Assembly (NCBI RefSeq): GCF_029873635.1
Contig: NC_080428.1
Coordinates: 63,731,957 to 63,795,956, forward strand
Length of the DNA: 64,000 bases
Direction: 5' to 3'
Origin: Malania oleifera
Lineage: Eukaryota; Streptophyta; Magnoliopsida; Santalales; Ximeniaceae
The notes beneath the pieces are model-generated. The model had not been told where the DNA came from and did not search any database. It saw only the letters and a program-made list of their open reading frames with translations. Positions 23,375 through 34,775 of the stretch are shown here, piece after piece (the stretch's first letter is position 1; each line of letters begins with the position of its first letter). The translations under genes and the position numbers were made by a program.

Positions 23375-25427
23375 CAGTGGCAGTAGCAGCAGCAAGGGTG
23401 ATGAAGAGATAACAGTACAGGTAGTGCCCAGGAAGAATATAGGGAGAGAAAAACAGGAGAGGGGAGGGGAAGGAGGAGGAGGAAGCAGGGAGAAGACCAG
23501 AGGAAGGAAACCCAATAGGAGGGGAGAATACACCCGGTCACTTCTCACTTCTCAGTTAAAATTTCAGAAACTAACTCTTGCATGGCTTTCACACCCTACT
23601 TATAAGAAAGCTAAATTACAAGAACTACACACAAACCCCTAAAGATAAAAGAAATTACAGATGAACCCCTAAAAAAACATATTTCAAACAAATCCTCAAA
23701 TACACATAACCCTATTACAAATTAAACTAAACACACACAAGAAACTACAAATTTAGCTAAACACATTTGGGCCTAGGACCCAACATTTTCCTAATCCAAT
23801 CCTTCTGAATAGTCTCCAACAAAAGTCTACGGTCTACCCATGGTCCAGCTTCTTGTTCTACATCAAAGCTCCCATAGTTGGGAAAAAATTGACCTTGAAT
23901 TTTGAAACGGAAAAATTAAAAGAAAGAAGCGAAAGCCAGTGCTCAAGTGATGCAAGAAACATTGCTCTTTTTGGTAGCACCAAAGAGAAAGGAGCTTAAT
24001 TAATCAACATCAATAAACCTGATGAAAAACCCAATACTAGGGATGTTTTCAAGACTTTGCACCTTCTCAAGCACATGGATGCCCTTTCTTGCACTGTCTT
24101 CAAGTTGAGTAACTCTGACATGATCAATATAGCCATCATTTTGTCTTGGTTGGTTGGAAGCGCAAGGTTCAAAATATTCTCACTGTTATAGTGAAAGATG
24201 TGGTCTCATGCCCTTGAGTTGCACTCAAATCATCTAACCAAGGAGCAAATGGCCAATACCCATGGGTATGATCTATGATGTCACACCAAAAACATTCAAA
24301 ATAGGCGCCCAATTGGGTAGGAACTGAAAAACCTTTCACTAACATGCAATTTTGTCAATCCACATATAAGGCTGTGGGTGGGATTCAGGATGAAACTGCA
24401 TAGAATTAACACCATTTTTAGAAACCACATACACAATACACTGTCTATCAATGGCAATTTTGCAAACATTTTCTCCACAAACTTTCTCTGCCATTCTCAA
24501 TCTACTCATGCGAATCCACAAACTTGACTCTCAATTTCCAAAGAACTATCTTCAATTTCTCCTTTATTGAAGAATGCCTCCTGGTAATTAAAAAAATCTT
24601 ATAAACAACTTACATATCACAGCTATATGTTCTAATTCTGATGCTGGCAAAAATATGGATCCCTTGAATGTGTACAAACTCAATAAACCAACCCTTGATC
24701 CAACAACTTCGCAAATTTTCAGATTTTTGCAGGAAAACTTCCAAATAATGTGGCTGGAAGCAAATGTCTTATGGTTTTGGTAGTGATAGGATGGGGAAAA
24801 TTTTTTCATGTGCATAGCTGGCACGTGAAGCGCATGCTTGCGGAGATGAATTTGGACCAAAGGTATATCATAGGAAGTCAATTGCAGTGGTGGTGGTGGT
24901 TGTAGTGAGATGAGAGAATTACAGGAAATGGAGAATTCAAGAGGAGTGACAGCTGGAATTTCTTTTGCCAGCACATGGGGCTACACAGGTCGTTGGAATG
25001 CGATGAAATTTTGGGGATGTACTCGTCAGCATTGTCTGCCTATAGTGGTAATGGTGGTGTCGCAAAATAGTCCCTGGGGTTTAGAACAGGGGAAGTGGGA
25101 GTAATTTTGGACTTTTCTGGCAATGAACAATGCTTCCGTGATACTGTAATTTCTGATATGCAACAATAACTACAGAGAACTAGGTACTGTGGAGAAACGG
25201 ATAATAGATTGTTGAAGTGGATAGAAATTGAGTTGGATTGAATGGGTGATATGAAATGAATAAAGTTACAGCAGTGGAATGTGTGGAACTGAATTGACTG
25301 GCTCTGACACCAAATGATACAGTAGCTGTAGCAAGGGTGATGAACAGAACAGTATGGTTACCACCCAGAGAGAAATAGGGAGAGAAATAGAGAAGGGAGG
25401 GGAAGAACTCAGAGAAGTAAGATAAAC
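23375..25427 (-). mobile_element. LTR retrotransposon relic, non-coding, one LTR partial
   Basis: Read on the minus strand: a partial 5' LTR at 25427-25313, a primer-binding-like TTTGGTGTCAGAGCC at about 25312-25298, an internal region without recognisable gag or pol, and a fuller 3' LTR from TGTTGGGTCCTAGG at 23785 to about 23375. The two LTR parts share a distinctive purine-rich segment (plus strand 23379-23480 and 25315-25405). A TATA-like TTATAAGTAGGG lies at about 23605-23594 (minus). The hAT-like element at 25428 abuts the partial LTR. Old and degraded, with no capacity to encode protein. Confidence 0.55.
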
Positions 25428-27979
25428 TAGACCTGGTAAAGCGGTTCGGGTCGGGTAATCCATGACGGATAAGGCGGATTATTGGGTAAAAAAATCATAA
25501 TCCATATTGGACTCGTTTAAGTCTCGGATTAGACGGTTTCGAGTCGGATAATTCATAGCGGATGGACAGATAATCCGCCATTCTCAAATATAATTTTATT
25601 AATAATTTATTATGTGTCATAATAATTTAAATTGTATACGATAATTTGCGATTAGTTTATGCATTAATTTTTTTAGTAATTATATCAATCATTCAATCGT
25701 TTATACTAATTAACAACTCCTAATTCATGCAAGTAAAACTTTAATCAATAAAACATAATAAATTAGTCCCAATCCAACTCAAAATAAAAACTCAAACCAA
25801 GTGACTCGTGTGAATCTAAAATCTAAACATTACAACTATTCTTAAAGCATGTGAGTTTCTTTAAACACAACTATTTTCAAATCATGTGAATCTCTCAAAA
25901 TAAAACTATCAACAAACTAAAAAAATCTCAATGCATCCTTCAAATAACTTCAAAATCATTTGAATGCCTCAAATTAATTGAAATGTTTTCATTTGAAATC
26001 TAAGGTTAACTCAATATGAAGGCACAACATAGCGTAGCACAAGATGCAGTTCCTAGTAAAATATTTCATACAACTTGTATAAACCATTTGCACATTATGT
26101 CTCAAAACATATTGAGTCAGCTTGCAACATTGGGAAAAAAAAATAAATTCCAACATGGAAAGCAAATAATAATCACAAGTAGAATGCCAGCAATCCCTGT
26201 TTCTTTCACTGATGGAATTCCTATAATGGCTATAATTGACTTTCTAATCAATAGCAATGATCAAAAACCAACAGATACATACATGAGTAAGACAGGGTAG
26301 ACTGCAAGGGTTTTTCTACTTGGATTGACAGCTGAACTCACGAATGGATACGCATCCCAAGAGCTCCAAGCCAATGTCACACAAACCACAATCACCTTAA
26401 TTCTAACATTGTCCTTCAACACGTAGATAAGTGCTCCAACAGCCAGAGGGAACAAGTAGTAACCTAGAAGACTTAGGCTCTAAAAAAATATTATGTGGCC
26501 ACCTTGAAGCAATGACTCATGGTTTTATGCTTGTAAAAGACTTAATAAAAATGAAATATCACTCCTTATCCCTCCTGTTTAAAATTTAAACATGCAAATT
26601 TCATTAATCCCAAAAATTAAACAAAAAATGCAACCCCAATTATATTGGCAAACATCAAACAAAAAATTCAACAAATTTGCAAGTTTTTTTTTTTTCCAGT
26701 CATCTGCAGTATAATTCTCGGTATCTAATTTCACTAAAATTGTAAAATAGAAATAGCTTGACAAAATATTAAATGGAATGAAAGTTACAATAATCATATG
26801 GCGTCAGTGGGCTCTTCCACAAACTACCATGAACTTCCTCCAAATTTCTGACAAATATCACTTGAAAAATCATACAATACAAACCCAAAATAGTGACATT
26901 GAGTTCATTTGAGTAAAAATGGAAAATGTCAAACTTAAGAGGGGGGAAGAGTTTGGTCAAATCCAAAAGTACCTCACATCAATGAGAGATTTCAAGGAAT
27001 AAATTGAGGAAGGTAAAAACACGGCCCCTGCTAATATGGCCTTCCATAGTCATATTAACAGGTGGAAAAATCGAGGGTTGAGGACAGGGGTGGCTGTTGA
27101 AGAGAGTAGGAGAGGAAAAATAAAGTTTTAAAGAACTCAATTTCCATTAGTAGAGATCCCTATAACTCGATTTTCATTCAAATTCAAAAGTGAAAAGAGT
27201 TTGAATTTAAGAAGGCGTAAAAACTCCCATCTGCAGTAGAATAGGATTCCAGGAGTTCCAATGGCAGCAATTGGAGCACGATATGTCCACCACGGAGTGT
27301 AGAAGAGGAAGAAGCAGATCTGTAGAAGAAGAAAAAGAATACTTACAAATTCGAACTTCGACGCAGATGAACTCACGAATACTTGAAGACGAGCTTGCTA
27401 AGAGCTCCTTTTGGTTCAAAATGTCCACGACGAACTCACGAAGCTCCTAACGAACTCGCGAAGGGCTCCTGCTGGTTCGCAGTGTGGAAGACCAACTCAC
27501 GAAGCTCCTGCTAGTTCGAAGGGTTGATGACGAACTCACGAAGGCCAGAGGGCTTCGAAAGGGTTGAAGAAGAAAGCTAGAAGGGTCTCTCACTCTTTTG
27601 TGCTGGCTCTCTGAACAGAGACGCTCGAATGAAGAATTGAATGGGGCAGCTAGGGCTCGAATTGAATAGGGCATTAGGGATTTAGGGCTGGCTTGGGAGT
27701 GGGAGGGGCCGAACGGGGCGTGTGGGCTGTGTGGGCGCTTGGGCAGTGGTCTCATTGGGCTGGCTGGGGCTGGCTGTAGCCTGTTGGGCTTTTCTAGGTT
27801 AATAATGTAAGCGGGTTGGCAGATATCCGCCGGATAAACCCGAACCGATCCGCTAAGGGGGTGGATATGAAAATGAAAAATCATATTTGACTCATTTAGC
27901 AAATGGATGATTATAAGTCGATTAAAACGAGTCGGATGCGGTTCGGATTAACAGATTTTTATCCATTTTGTTAGGTCTA
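25428..27979. mobile_element. hAT-like non-autonomous DNA transposon carrying host sequence
   Basis: The ends form a short inverted repeat, TAGACCT at 25428 and AGGTCTA ending at 27979, with GGTTCGGGT-rich subterminal repeats at both ends (25440-25590 and 27820-27960). Flanking 8-mers AGATAAAC (25420-25427) and AAATAAAC (27980-27987) match at 7 of 8, as expected for hAT. No transposase is seen. The inside contains a Yip1-family gene fragment (26244-26510) and a GC-rich block with repeated GAACTCACGAAG units (27420-27560). Length 2552 bp. Confidence 0.75.
26244..26510 (-). pseudogene. Yip1-family (YIP4/YIPF6-like) gene fragment inside hAT-like element
   Basis: The minus strand encodes the C-terminal third of a plant YIP4-type membrane protein, a family of multi-span Golgi/trans-Golgi proteins: GGHIIFF, then [51 protein letters not shown] and [15 protein letters not shown]. 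No intron interrupts it. An in-frame TAG stands where the family has Gln after GGHIIFF, and one base is missing just after VSVGF, so the usual ending (LIIAI-type, then stop at 26246-26244) is out of frame. Upstream exons are not recognised. It lies wholly within the hAT-like element, so gene-fragment capture by the transposon is likely. Assignment is from recalled family sequence, not a search. Confidence 0.72.
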
Positions 27980-27987
27980 AAATAAAC

Positions 27988-28959
27988 CTTACAGGGCACA
28001 CCACAGTGATCTACATTATATAATTTTGCAATGTTTATCTTGTTATATTTTTTTCTCTGTAATCATGTTAGTCAACTTCTGCCAAATGATATAATAACAG
28101 AACTCTACCTGGGCTTCTATTACCAAAATGGTGCATTTGTTTTGGTGGCTTGGCTAGGCTGTTACGAGCTAAGCTTGTTCAGGGCATTATGTTTGCTTGT
28201 GACCACTTGTCTCGTGCATTTGGGATGAGTTTCCATCATGTAAATACTAGTGTACGGTTATTTTCCAAAAATCATTTTTCCCTAGGCTAAAAAGGTAGTA
28301 CGACTCTTTGGTCACTTTGATGTTTCCTAGAACCAGAGTGAGAATAGCATAGAAAGCTCTTTAGGGGAGAGTCAGTATTCATCAACTTGTAAAACTCACT
28401 AGCTATTGTCAACATGTTTAACCTACTTGCCTCCCTCGCTAGACACACAATGTTAACGGAAGTGTTGATAATGAATTACATTATTTCAATGTATACTGCT
28501 TAAATGCCACTACTTTCATAAGTTGCTTACTGCTTCCGCTTATATTTGCTTGAATGATAATGAAAGTGTTTTGTGGGTCAATTGCTTCAACAATTTTTCA
28601 CACTAATTTTGTACTTTTTAAAAGCATTTCAATCTTTTAAAGCTTGAAACAGAATTTAGAACTATATCCATCATACTTACTATCAAATAGTCAATGATTA
28701 AACCCAAATTAATTGAAATAACAAACCATCTATTACGTGGGAGAGCAAAAATCGTATTTTAGTAGTGTTTTCTTCTACGATTTAGAAATTATATTTGTAA
28801 CATACATCAACATCCTCAATTGCTGAAAAATTATATTAGAACTTAAATTTGAAGGTGGGTATCCACTAATGTTTGCTTCATTCTGCCTATCCTTTGATTA
28901 GATGCTTATGGTTTTATGTGTTATGCTATGAAATATGAAATATAAATATGTTTCATCAT
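27988..28959. other. intergenic, no gene recognised
   Basis: About 1 kb of AT-rich sequence. It resembles transposon-derived DNA in places, but no terminal repeats, coding sequence or RNA gene is recognised. Confidence 0.45.
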
Positions 28960-29901
28960 TTTTTTTTTTTCATTACTTTTAAGGTTGTGTAGTTTAGATT
29001 AGACCTTTACTCAATAAATTATTAATTAATAATAGCTACAATTTTTTTCTCCCTTTATCGATAAAAGAAACAATGTAACATTCATCAAGTTTAGTATGTA
29101 ATGGATAACTTGATTTTAAATTTTAATAAAAACCATTTAAGACATTAGTAAGTGAGATTTTGAAGTCAAAACTTGAGAATCTGTAAGTTTTAACAAGTTT
29201 TCTAATGCAACAAATAAACTCATGAACATAGCATCTGCTATGTGTTCCATAACATACAACAACCGCTACACCACGACTGTTGCATTACCTAGACCACCAT
29301 CATTTTTAAGGCTGATAAAATAATTAAATCAAAGGTCCACAAGAGAAACTAATCCCCAGCCCATTTCCAAATCCAACATATGAAAACAAACATCTCTCTC
29401 CTATGTTCTATCTGGCCGAAACTTTCACTGGATTTTGTTTTTTTCATTACTTTTAAGATTTTTTTTAGTTTAGATTAGATCTATACTCAATAGCCAATTA
29501 GTAATAGCTGCAATATTTTTCTCCTTTTAGCGACAAAAGAAACAAACATTCAACATGTTTAGTATGTGAAGGGTAACTTTAAATTTTGGTAAAAAAACAT
29601 TTAAGACATTAGTGAGGGAGATTTGGAGTCAAAACTTGAGAATCTATAATTTTTAACAAGTTTGCTAATGCAACAAATAAATTCATGAACACAGCATCTG
29701 TTACGTGTTCCATAACGTACCACAACCGCTACACCACAACTGTTGCACTACCTAGATTTTTTACCATCATTTTTTAAGACTGATTAAATAATTAAATCCA
29801 AGGTCCACAAGAGAAACTAATCCCCACCCCATTTCCAAATCCAATATGAGCACAAACATCTCTCTCTCCTGTGTTTTATTTGGCTGAAACTTTCACTGGA
29901 T
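28960..29901. repeat. tandem duplication, two copies of about 470 bp
   Basis: Copy 1 is about 28960-29437 and copy 2 about 29438-29901. Both start with a T run and CATTACTTTTAAG and end ACTTTCACTGGATTTT. Shared landmarks include GTTTAGTATGT, AATGCAACAAATAAA, CCGCTACACCAC and CCAAATCCAA. Similarity is high by eye, with scattered substitutions and small gaps. No coding content is recognised. Confidence 0.85.
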
Positions 29902-30206
29902 TTTCAATTCATCGGAAGGACCAAACTCCAAGGGCTGCAGGACAAGCAGGCGTTCAGTAAAGAAAAAACGGGATCAACTTCAAGAAACACAGGATTAGCC
30001 ACGTAGACCGTAAAACAAACGTATGGATACCCAATGCGTATTCCAAAAAAGAAAAAACAGATTGAGGTGTTCAGGATTAGGAAGCAGTCCACATTGCTAG
30101 AAACGAAAAAGCTTTCCTGGTAAAAGAACCCATCGTATTTTATTTCCCGTGTCCCCTTCAACCCTCACCAGTCCCTCTTAACCTTAACCTTAGTCAAGTT
30201 TAATTG
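29902..30206. other. intergenic, no gene recognised
   Basis: A short stretch between the tandem duplication and the LINE poly(A) end. An 85-codon open frame on the minus strand (30161-29904) has no recognisable domain. Confidence 0.45.
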
Positions 30207-30744
30207 TTTTTTTTTTTTTTTTTTTTGCATATTTTGGAATCATAAGAAATTTAGAAGAAACATTGTCTATTATACATATGGAATGGGGTTTCCCATCAAA
30301 TGGCCGCTTCTTATTTTTTATTTTGATAGAATAAGAAACTTTATTAATATCTGAAAACCAGATATTCCCAAGGCAGCTTAGTGAAAAATATCCACATCAA
30401 AACAGAAACAGCAATCCAGTACTGAAGTAGACACAACCTGATTTTAAACAATACAAGAATTTCTTTTCAGTCAAAACTCCCGGAACACAGCAAAAATTGC
30501 ACACCACCGTAATGTACTGTGACATCCTTATGCTTCCCAAATGATAAACCTTCTAAATGCAGCCAACAAAAAATCCTCCAAAAAACTACAACAAATGCAA
30601 CACTCTCCATAGAACCAAAGGACTGACAAAGCAATGAAGAAAGGCGTAAGCATGTGCCTCGCCACTTGCATGACACAACACACACATCGGGAGATAGAGC
30701 CTCATAAAGTTGCAAATGATTATTGGTGTTAAATCCATTAAAAC

Positions 30745-30894
30745 ATCCATACAAAAGCCTTGACCGTTGAATGAATCTGAGCCTTTCACAAAAAATCATG
30801 AAAACAATTCGAGGGCTAAACCAAATAAGAATAAAAAGAATTACAAGGGAAAACCAGGTAGCCAAAGTCCAAACTCTGACATTCTTACGATAGG
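30745..30894 (-). repeat. 150-bp direct repeat, left copy, abutting the Copia 3' end
   Basis: LINE-derived sequence from ATCCATACAAAAGCC to GATAGG. It is near-identical, with about five differences by eye, to 34626-34775. The match stops exactly at the Copia LTR end. Confidence 0.9.
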
Positions 30895-33800
30895 TGAAAG
30901 AAGCCAATGAACAGTGGCTGTGCAGTGTTTATTTTATTAAACTCTTTATATACACTTACAGAGGGAATCAAAAAGAGAATAAAAAATGGTTACAGAACAG
31001 AAAGTTGCAAAACAGAAAAAGAAATATTTAGTTGGGTTTGTTATAACTGTTGATACGTCTCCTCAAGTCCAAAGGGGTGTCAGCCACTTTGAGACTCGTT
31101 GTAAAGTGAAGGAATTTGTCTTAAACCAATGGCTTGGTAAGATTGTCTGCAAGTTGATTGTTGGTGCTACAAAAAGAAATTCTAAGGCTAGTGGCAGCAA
31201 CACGATCCCGAACAAAATGGTAGTCAATGTCCATATGCTTCGTTTTTGAGTGAAAAAACAGGATTTGCACAGAGGTAAGTAGCACCAAGATTGTCACACC
31301 AGAGTGTAGGTGCTTAGGGTAAAAATATGCCAAGTTCCTTGAGAAGAGATTGGAGCCAAATTAGCTCAGCGGCAGAGGATGCCAAGGATTTGTATTCAGC
31401 CTCAGTAGATAATCTAGCAACGAATTTTTGTTTCTTAGAGCTCCATGAGATGAGATGGTTGCCAAGAAAAATGCAAAAGCCACTTGTTGATCAACAATCA
31501 TCCGAACAGCCACCCCAATCGGCATCAGAATAAGCTTGAAGAACAGGGCCTGAGTGAGAGTTAAAAAATAGTCCATGATTGATGGTGCCCTTGAGATATT
31601 GCAAGACACATTTGAGTGCACTCCAATGAGTAAGTTTGGGAGAATGCATGAACTGACAAAGTTTGTTCACTGCAAAGGAGATATCTGGCCGAGTGAAGTT
31701 GAGGTATTGGAGACCTCCAACGAGACTTTTGTAAAGGACTGGATCATCAAAGTTAGGTGAATCAAATTTGGAGAGCTTGAGTGAAGCAGCCATAGGTGAG
31801 GACATGGGTTTGCATTGGAGCATGTTGCTGCGGGTGAGGAGGTTGTTGATGTATTTTTGTTGGGAGATGAACAGTCCAGCCGTACTGTGATCAATCTCAA
31901 GGCCCAAAAAAAAAGATAAATTGCCAAGATCCTGAATAGGAAAGGCCTTGCTCATGGCAGCAATTAGTGTGCTAATAGCTGAGGAATTTGATGCAGTAAT
32001 GACAAGATCATCAACATAGACAAGCAGAAAAATTGTAGCAGTCGGATTGTTGAAGATGAAAAGGGAGGGATCAACTTTGGAAACTTGAAAACCATACTCA
32101 CTCAACCAAGAACTGAGCTGATCAAACCAAGCCCTTGGAGCCTATTTCAATCCATAAAGAGCTTTGTGAAGCTTACAGACATAGGTAAGATGAGCAGGAT
32201 CCACAAAACCCTGAGGCTGTTGCATGTAAACATCATCTGTGAGATTTCCATGTAAGAATGCATTTTCAATGTCAAGTTGGCATAATGGCCAGTGCTGAGA
32301 CATGGCAATAGAAAGAATGAGACGAACTGTGGAAGGTTTGACAACAGGACTAATTGTTTCATGATAATCAAGGCCAGGTTGCTGATGGAAGCCTTTGGCA
32401 ACAAGTCTGGCCTTCCGACGCTGAAAAGAACCGTCGGCATTGGTCTTGGTTCGATAAACCCCGCGACAACCAAGGATGTTGAAAGAGGGATCTGGTGGGA
32501 CAAGCGACCAAGTACAAGTGCGGGTTAGAGCATCAAATTCGTGAGCCATTGCTGCACGCCACTGGGAAAATTTTGAGGCGACTATGTAGCTCGAGGGGTC
32601 GTCGGGAATAGGAACTGTGGTGAGGAGGCATTGACAAGCTAGGAAGGGTACGGTGCCATCAAAGAATACTTTGGGGCGAGAGGAATTAGTCTGGGACCGA
32701 GTGATGATGGGAGATCGAGGAGGGATGAGGATGGGTGGAGCAGTAGGGGGGTTGGAGGGTGAGGGGGAAACATGAGTTGAAGAGTTGGGGGAAGATGAAT
32801 TAGGTCTTGAGGTGGGAATTGGGCCAAGTATAGATGGAGACGAGGCGGAAGATGGGCTGATAGGTTGTAATAGCGGGGCTGGGCCGAGAAGAGAGGGAGA
32901 CAGAATGGGTAAAGGGGCTGGAGGGGTTGAGGTGGGCTGGGTAGGGATTGTGGGCTGAGAGTGAGCGAGAGGAAAAGATGATTCGTCAAAGGTGACATCA
33001 CGGGAAATGCAGAGTCTATTATTTGAAAGATTGAGACATTTGTAACCCTTGTGAGAGGAGCTGTAGCCAAGAAATAAACAAGGAGCGGACCTAAAATTAA
33101 ATTTGTTAGGGAGATATGGGTGAAGATTGGGCCAGTAGAGACAACCAAAGACCTTCAAAAAATTGTAATTGGGGTCATGATTAAACACCATTGAAAAGGG
33201 GAACGATGGTTTAGGGTGGGGGTGGGAAGACGGTTAATTAAGTAAACAGCGGTCTCGAAGGCATCAGCCCAATAAGTGAAGGGAAGTGATGCTTAGGCAA
33301 GGAGAGTAAGCCCAGTGTCAACAATGTGGCGATGTTTTCGCTCAACGAGTCCATTTTGTTGATGAGTGTGAGGACGAGAGAGACGATGTTGAATGCCCAA
33401 TTTTTGACACATAGAGGATACATGTTTAAATTCACTACCACCATCAGTTTGGAGTGTAATTAATTTCGTGTTAAACAGTCGCTCAACAAAGGGTAAGAAT
33501 TTGGAAAATATTTGAATGACATCAGATTTTTGTTTAATAGGAAATAGCCACGTAAAAACGAGAATAGTGATCAACAAAAGAAACATAATATTTGTAACCC
33601 AAAAGAGATACAAAGGGGGATGGGCCCCAAAGATCAGAATAAACTAATGCAAGGGGCCGCTGATAGACAGTCTGACTGGGGGTAAAGAGGAGTTGGTGGG
33701 ACTTTGCAAGGGGACAAACTGGACATAAGAGAGAGCCTTCAAAGGTGCAATACTTCAAGTAGTTGGTGTGTAGAACACGACGGACGAGAGCTAAGGAAGG

Positions 33801-34625
33801 ATGACCCAATTGGCGATGCCATTGCTGGAGGGAGGTGTGCTGACTGATATGAGTGGAAGGAGAGGATGGCAGAATGGGAGAAAAAACATAGAGTCCGTCA
33901 CGAGTTGGCCCGGTGAGGAGGATTTGCTTCGTCTGTGAGTCCTTGACAGAAAAATGAGAAGAATGGAATTCAAAAAAGCAGTTATTATCAGTGCAGAATT
34001 GAAGAACTGAAATGAGATTCTTGGTGATAGATGGAACATGAAGGAGATTTTTGAGAATAAAGGGAGAAGAAGGAGAAAAAGAGGAGTCACCGAAATTGTG
34101 AATAGGAAGTCCCGAGCCATTTTTAACCTTGATGGTGTCAGCACCATGGTATTGTTCTGCAGAGAGGTTCAGATTTGATAAATCATGGGTAATATGGTGA
34201 GTAGCAGCAGAGTCAGGATACCATATATAGTCTGAAGGTGAATCTGAGGTAGAGAAATTTGCTGAGAAGTTGCCATGAGGTGAGTCATATTGAAAGGCAT
34301 GATTGAATCTGTTTCGGCACTGAAGTGCCATATGCCCAAGCTTGTTGCAGATCTGGCATGTTGGGCGAGCGGTGGAGAATTGCTAGGATGAGTGGCTAAC
34401 AGTATTGCGAGCTCCATGATTGTGAGAGAAGTGTCTCCCACGGCCACAACCATGTCTACCAGCACGATGAAAGGGGCGACCTCGTGAACCAGCAGCAGAG
34501 GTGAAATTTGCAGAGAGTTCTAAAGACTGAGGCGTGACTGTGGAGACATGGGAAAGACGATTTTCATGGATGAGAAGTAGTTGATATAGTTCATGAGTGG
34601 ACACGAGATCAGCTCTGGTGGTAAT
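30895..34625 (-). mobile_element. Ty1/Copia retrotransposon, 5'-truncated, broken
   Basis: Copia fossil on the minus strand inside the LINE. Order from 34625 down: middle and end of gag with a CCHC knuckle (about 34370-34310), protease core with PDSAATHHIT (about 34230), GAG-pre-integrase block WHRQLGHPSLALVRRVL, integrase, reverse transcriptase with LVYVDDLVI (about 32025), RNase H ending LADNLTKPLV (about 31125), then a short 3' LTR of about 160 bp with a TATA box ending at about 30895. The 5' LTR and start of gag are absent. About five breaks are visible in gag-pol. Wording suits the Ale/Retrofit side of Copia, but the lineage is not proven. Confidence 0.9.
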
Positions 34626-34775
34626 ATCCATACAAAAGCCTTGACCATTGAATGAATTTGAGCCTTTCACAAAAAATCATGAAAACAATTCGAGGGCTAA
34701 ACCAAATAAGAATAAAAAGAATTACAAAGGAAAACCAGGTAGCCAAAGTCCAAACTCTGACATTCATATGATAGG
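34626..34775 (-). repeat. 150-bp direct repeat, right copy, abutting the truncated Copia 5' end
   Basis: Partner of 30745-30894 in the same orientation. The match starts exactly where the Copia gag fragment ends, and LINE sequence continues beyond 34775. Confidence 0.9.

Noticed and set aside
27447-27902. 151-codon minus-strand open frame rich in Ser, Pro and Arg
   Set aside because: It falls in a GC-rich, locally repetitive part of the hAT-like element. The Ser/Arg richness comes from repeated GAACTCACGAAG units, and no domain is seen.
30467-30907. 146-codon minus-strand open frame rich in hydrophobic residues
   Set aside because: It is an off-frame reading of the LINE tail and the 150-bp repeat. 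The zinc-binding RT-like tail is in another frame.
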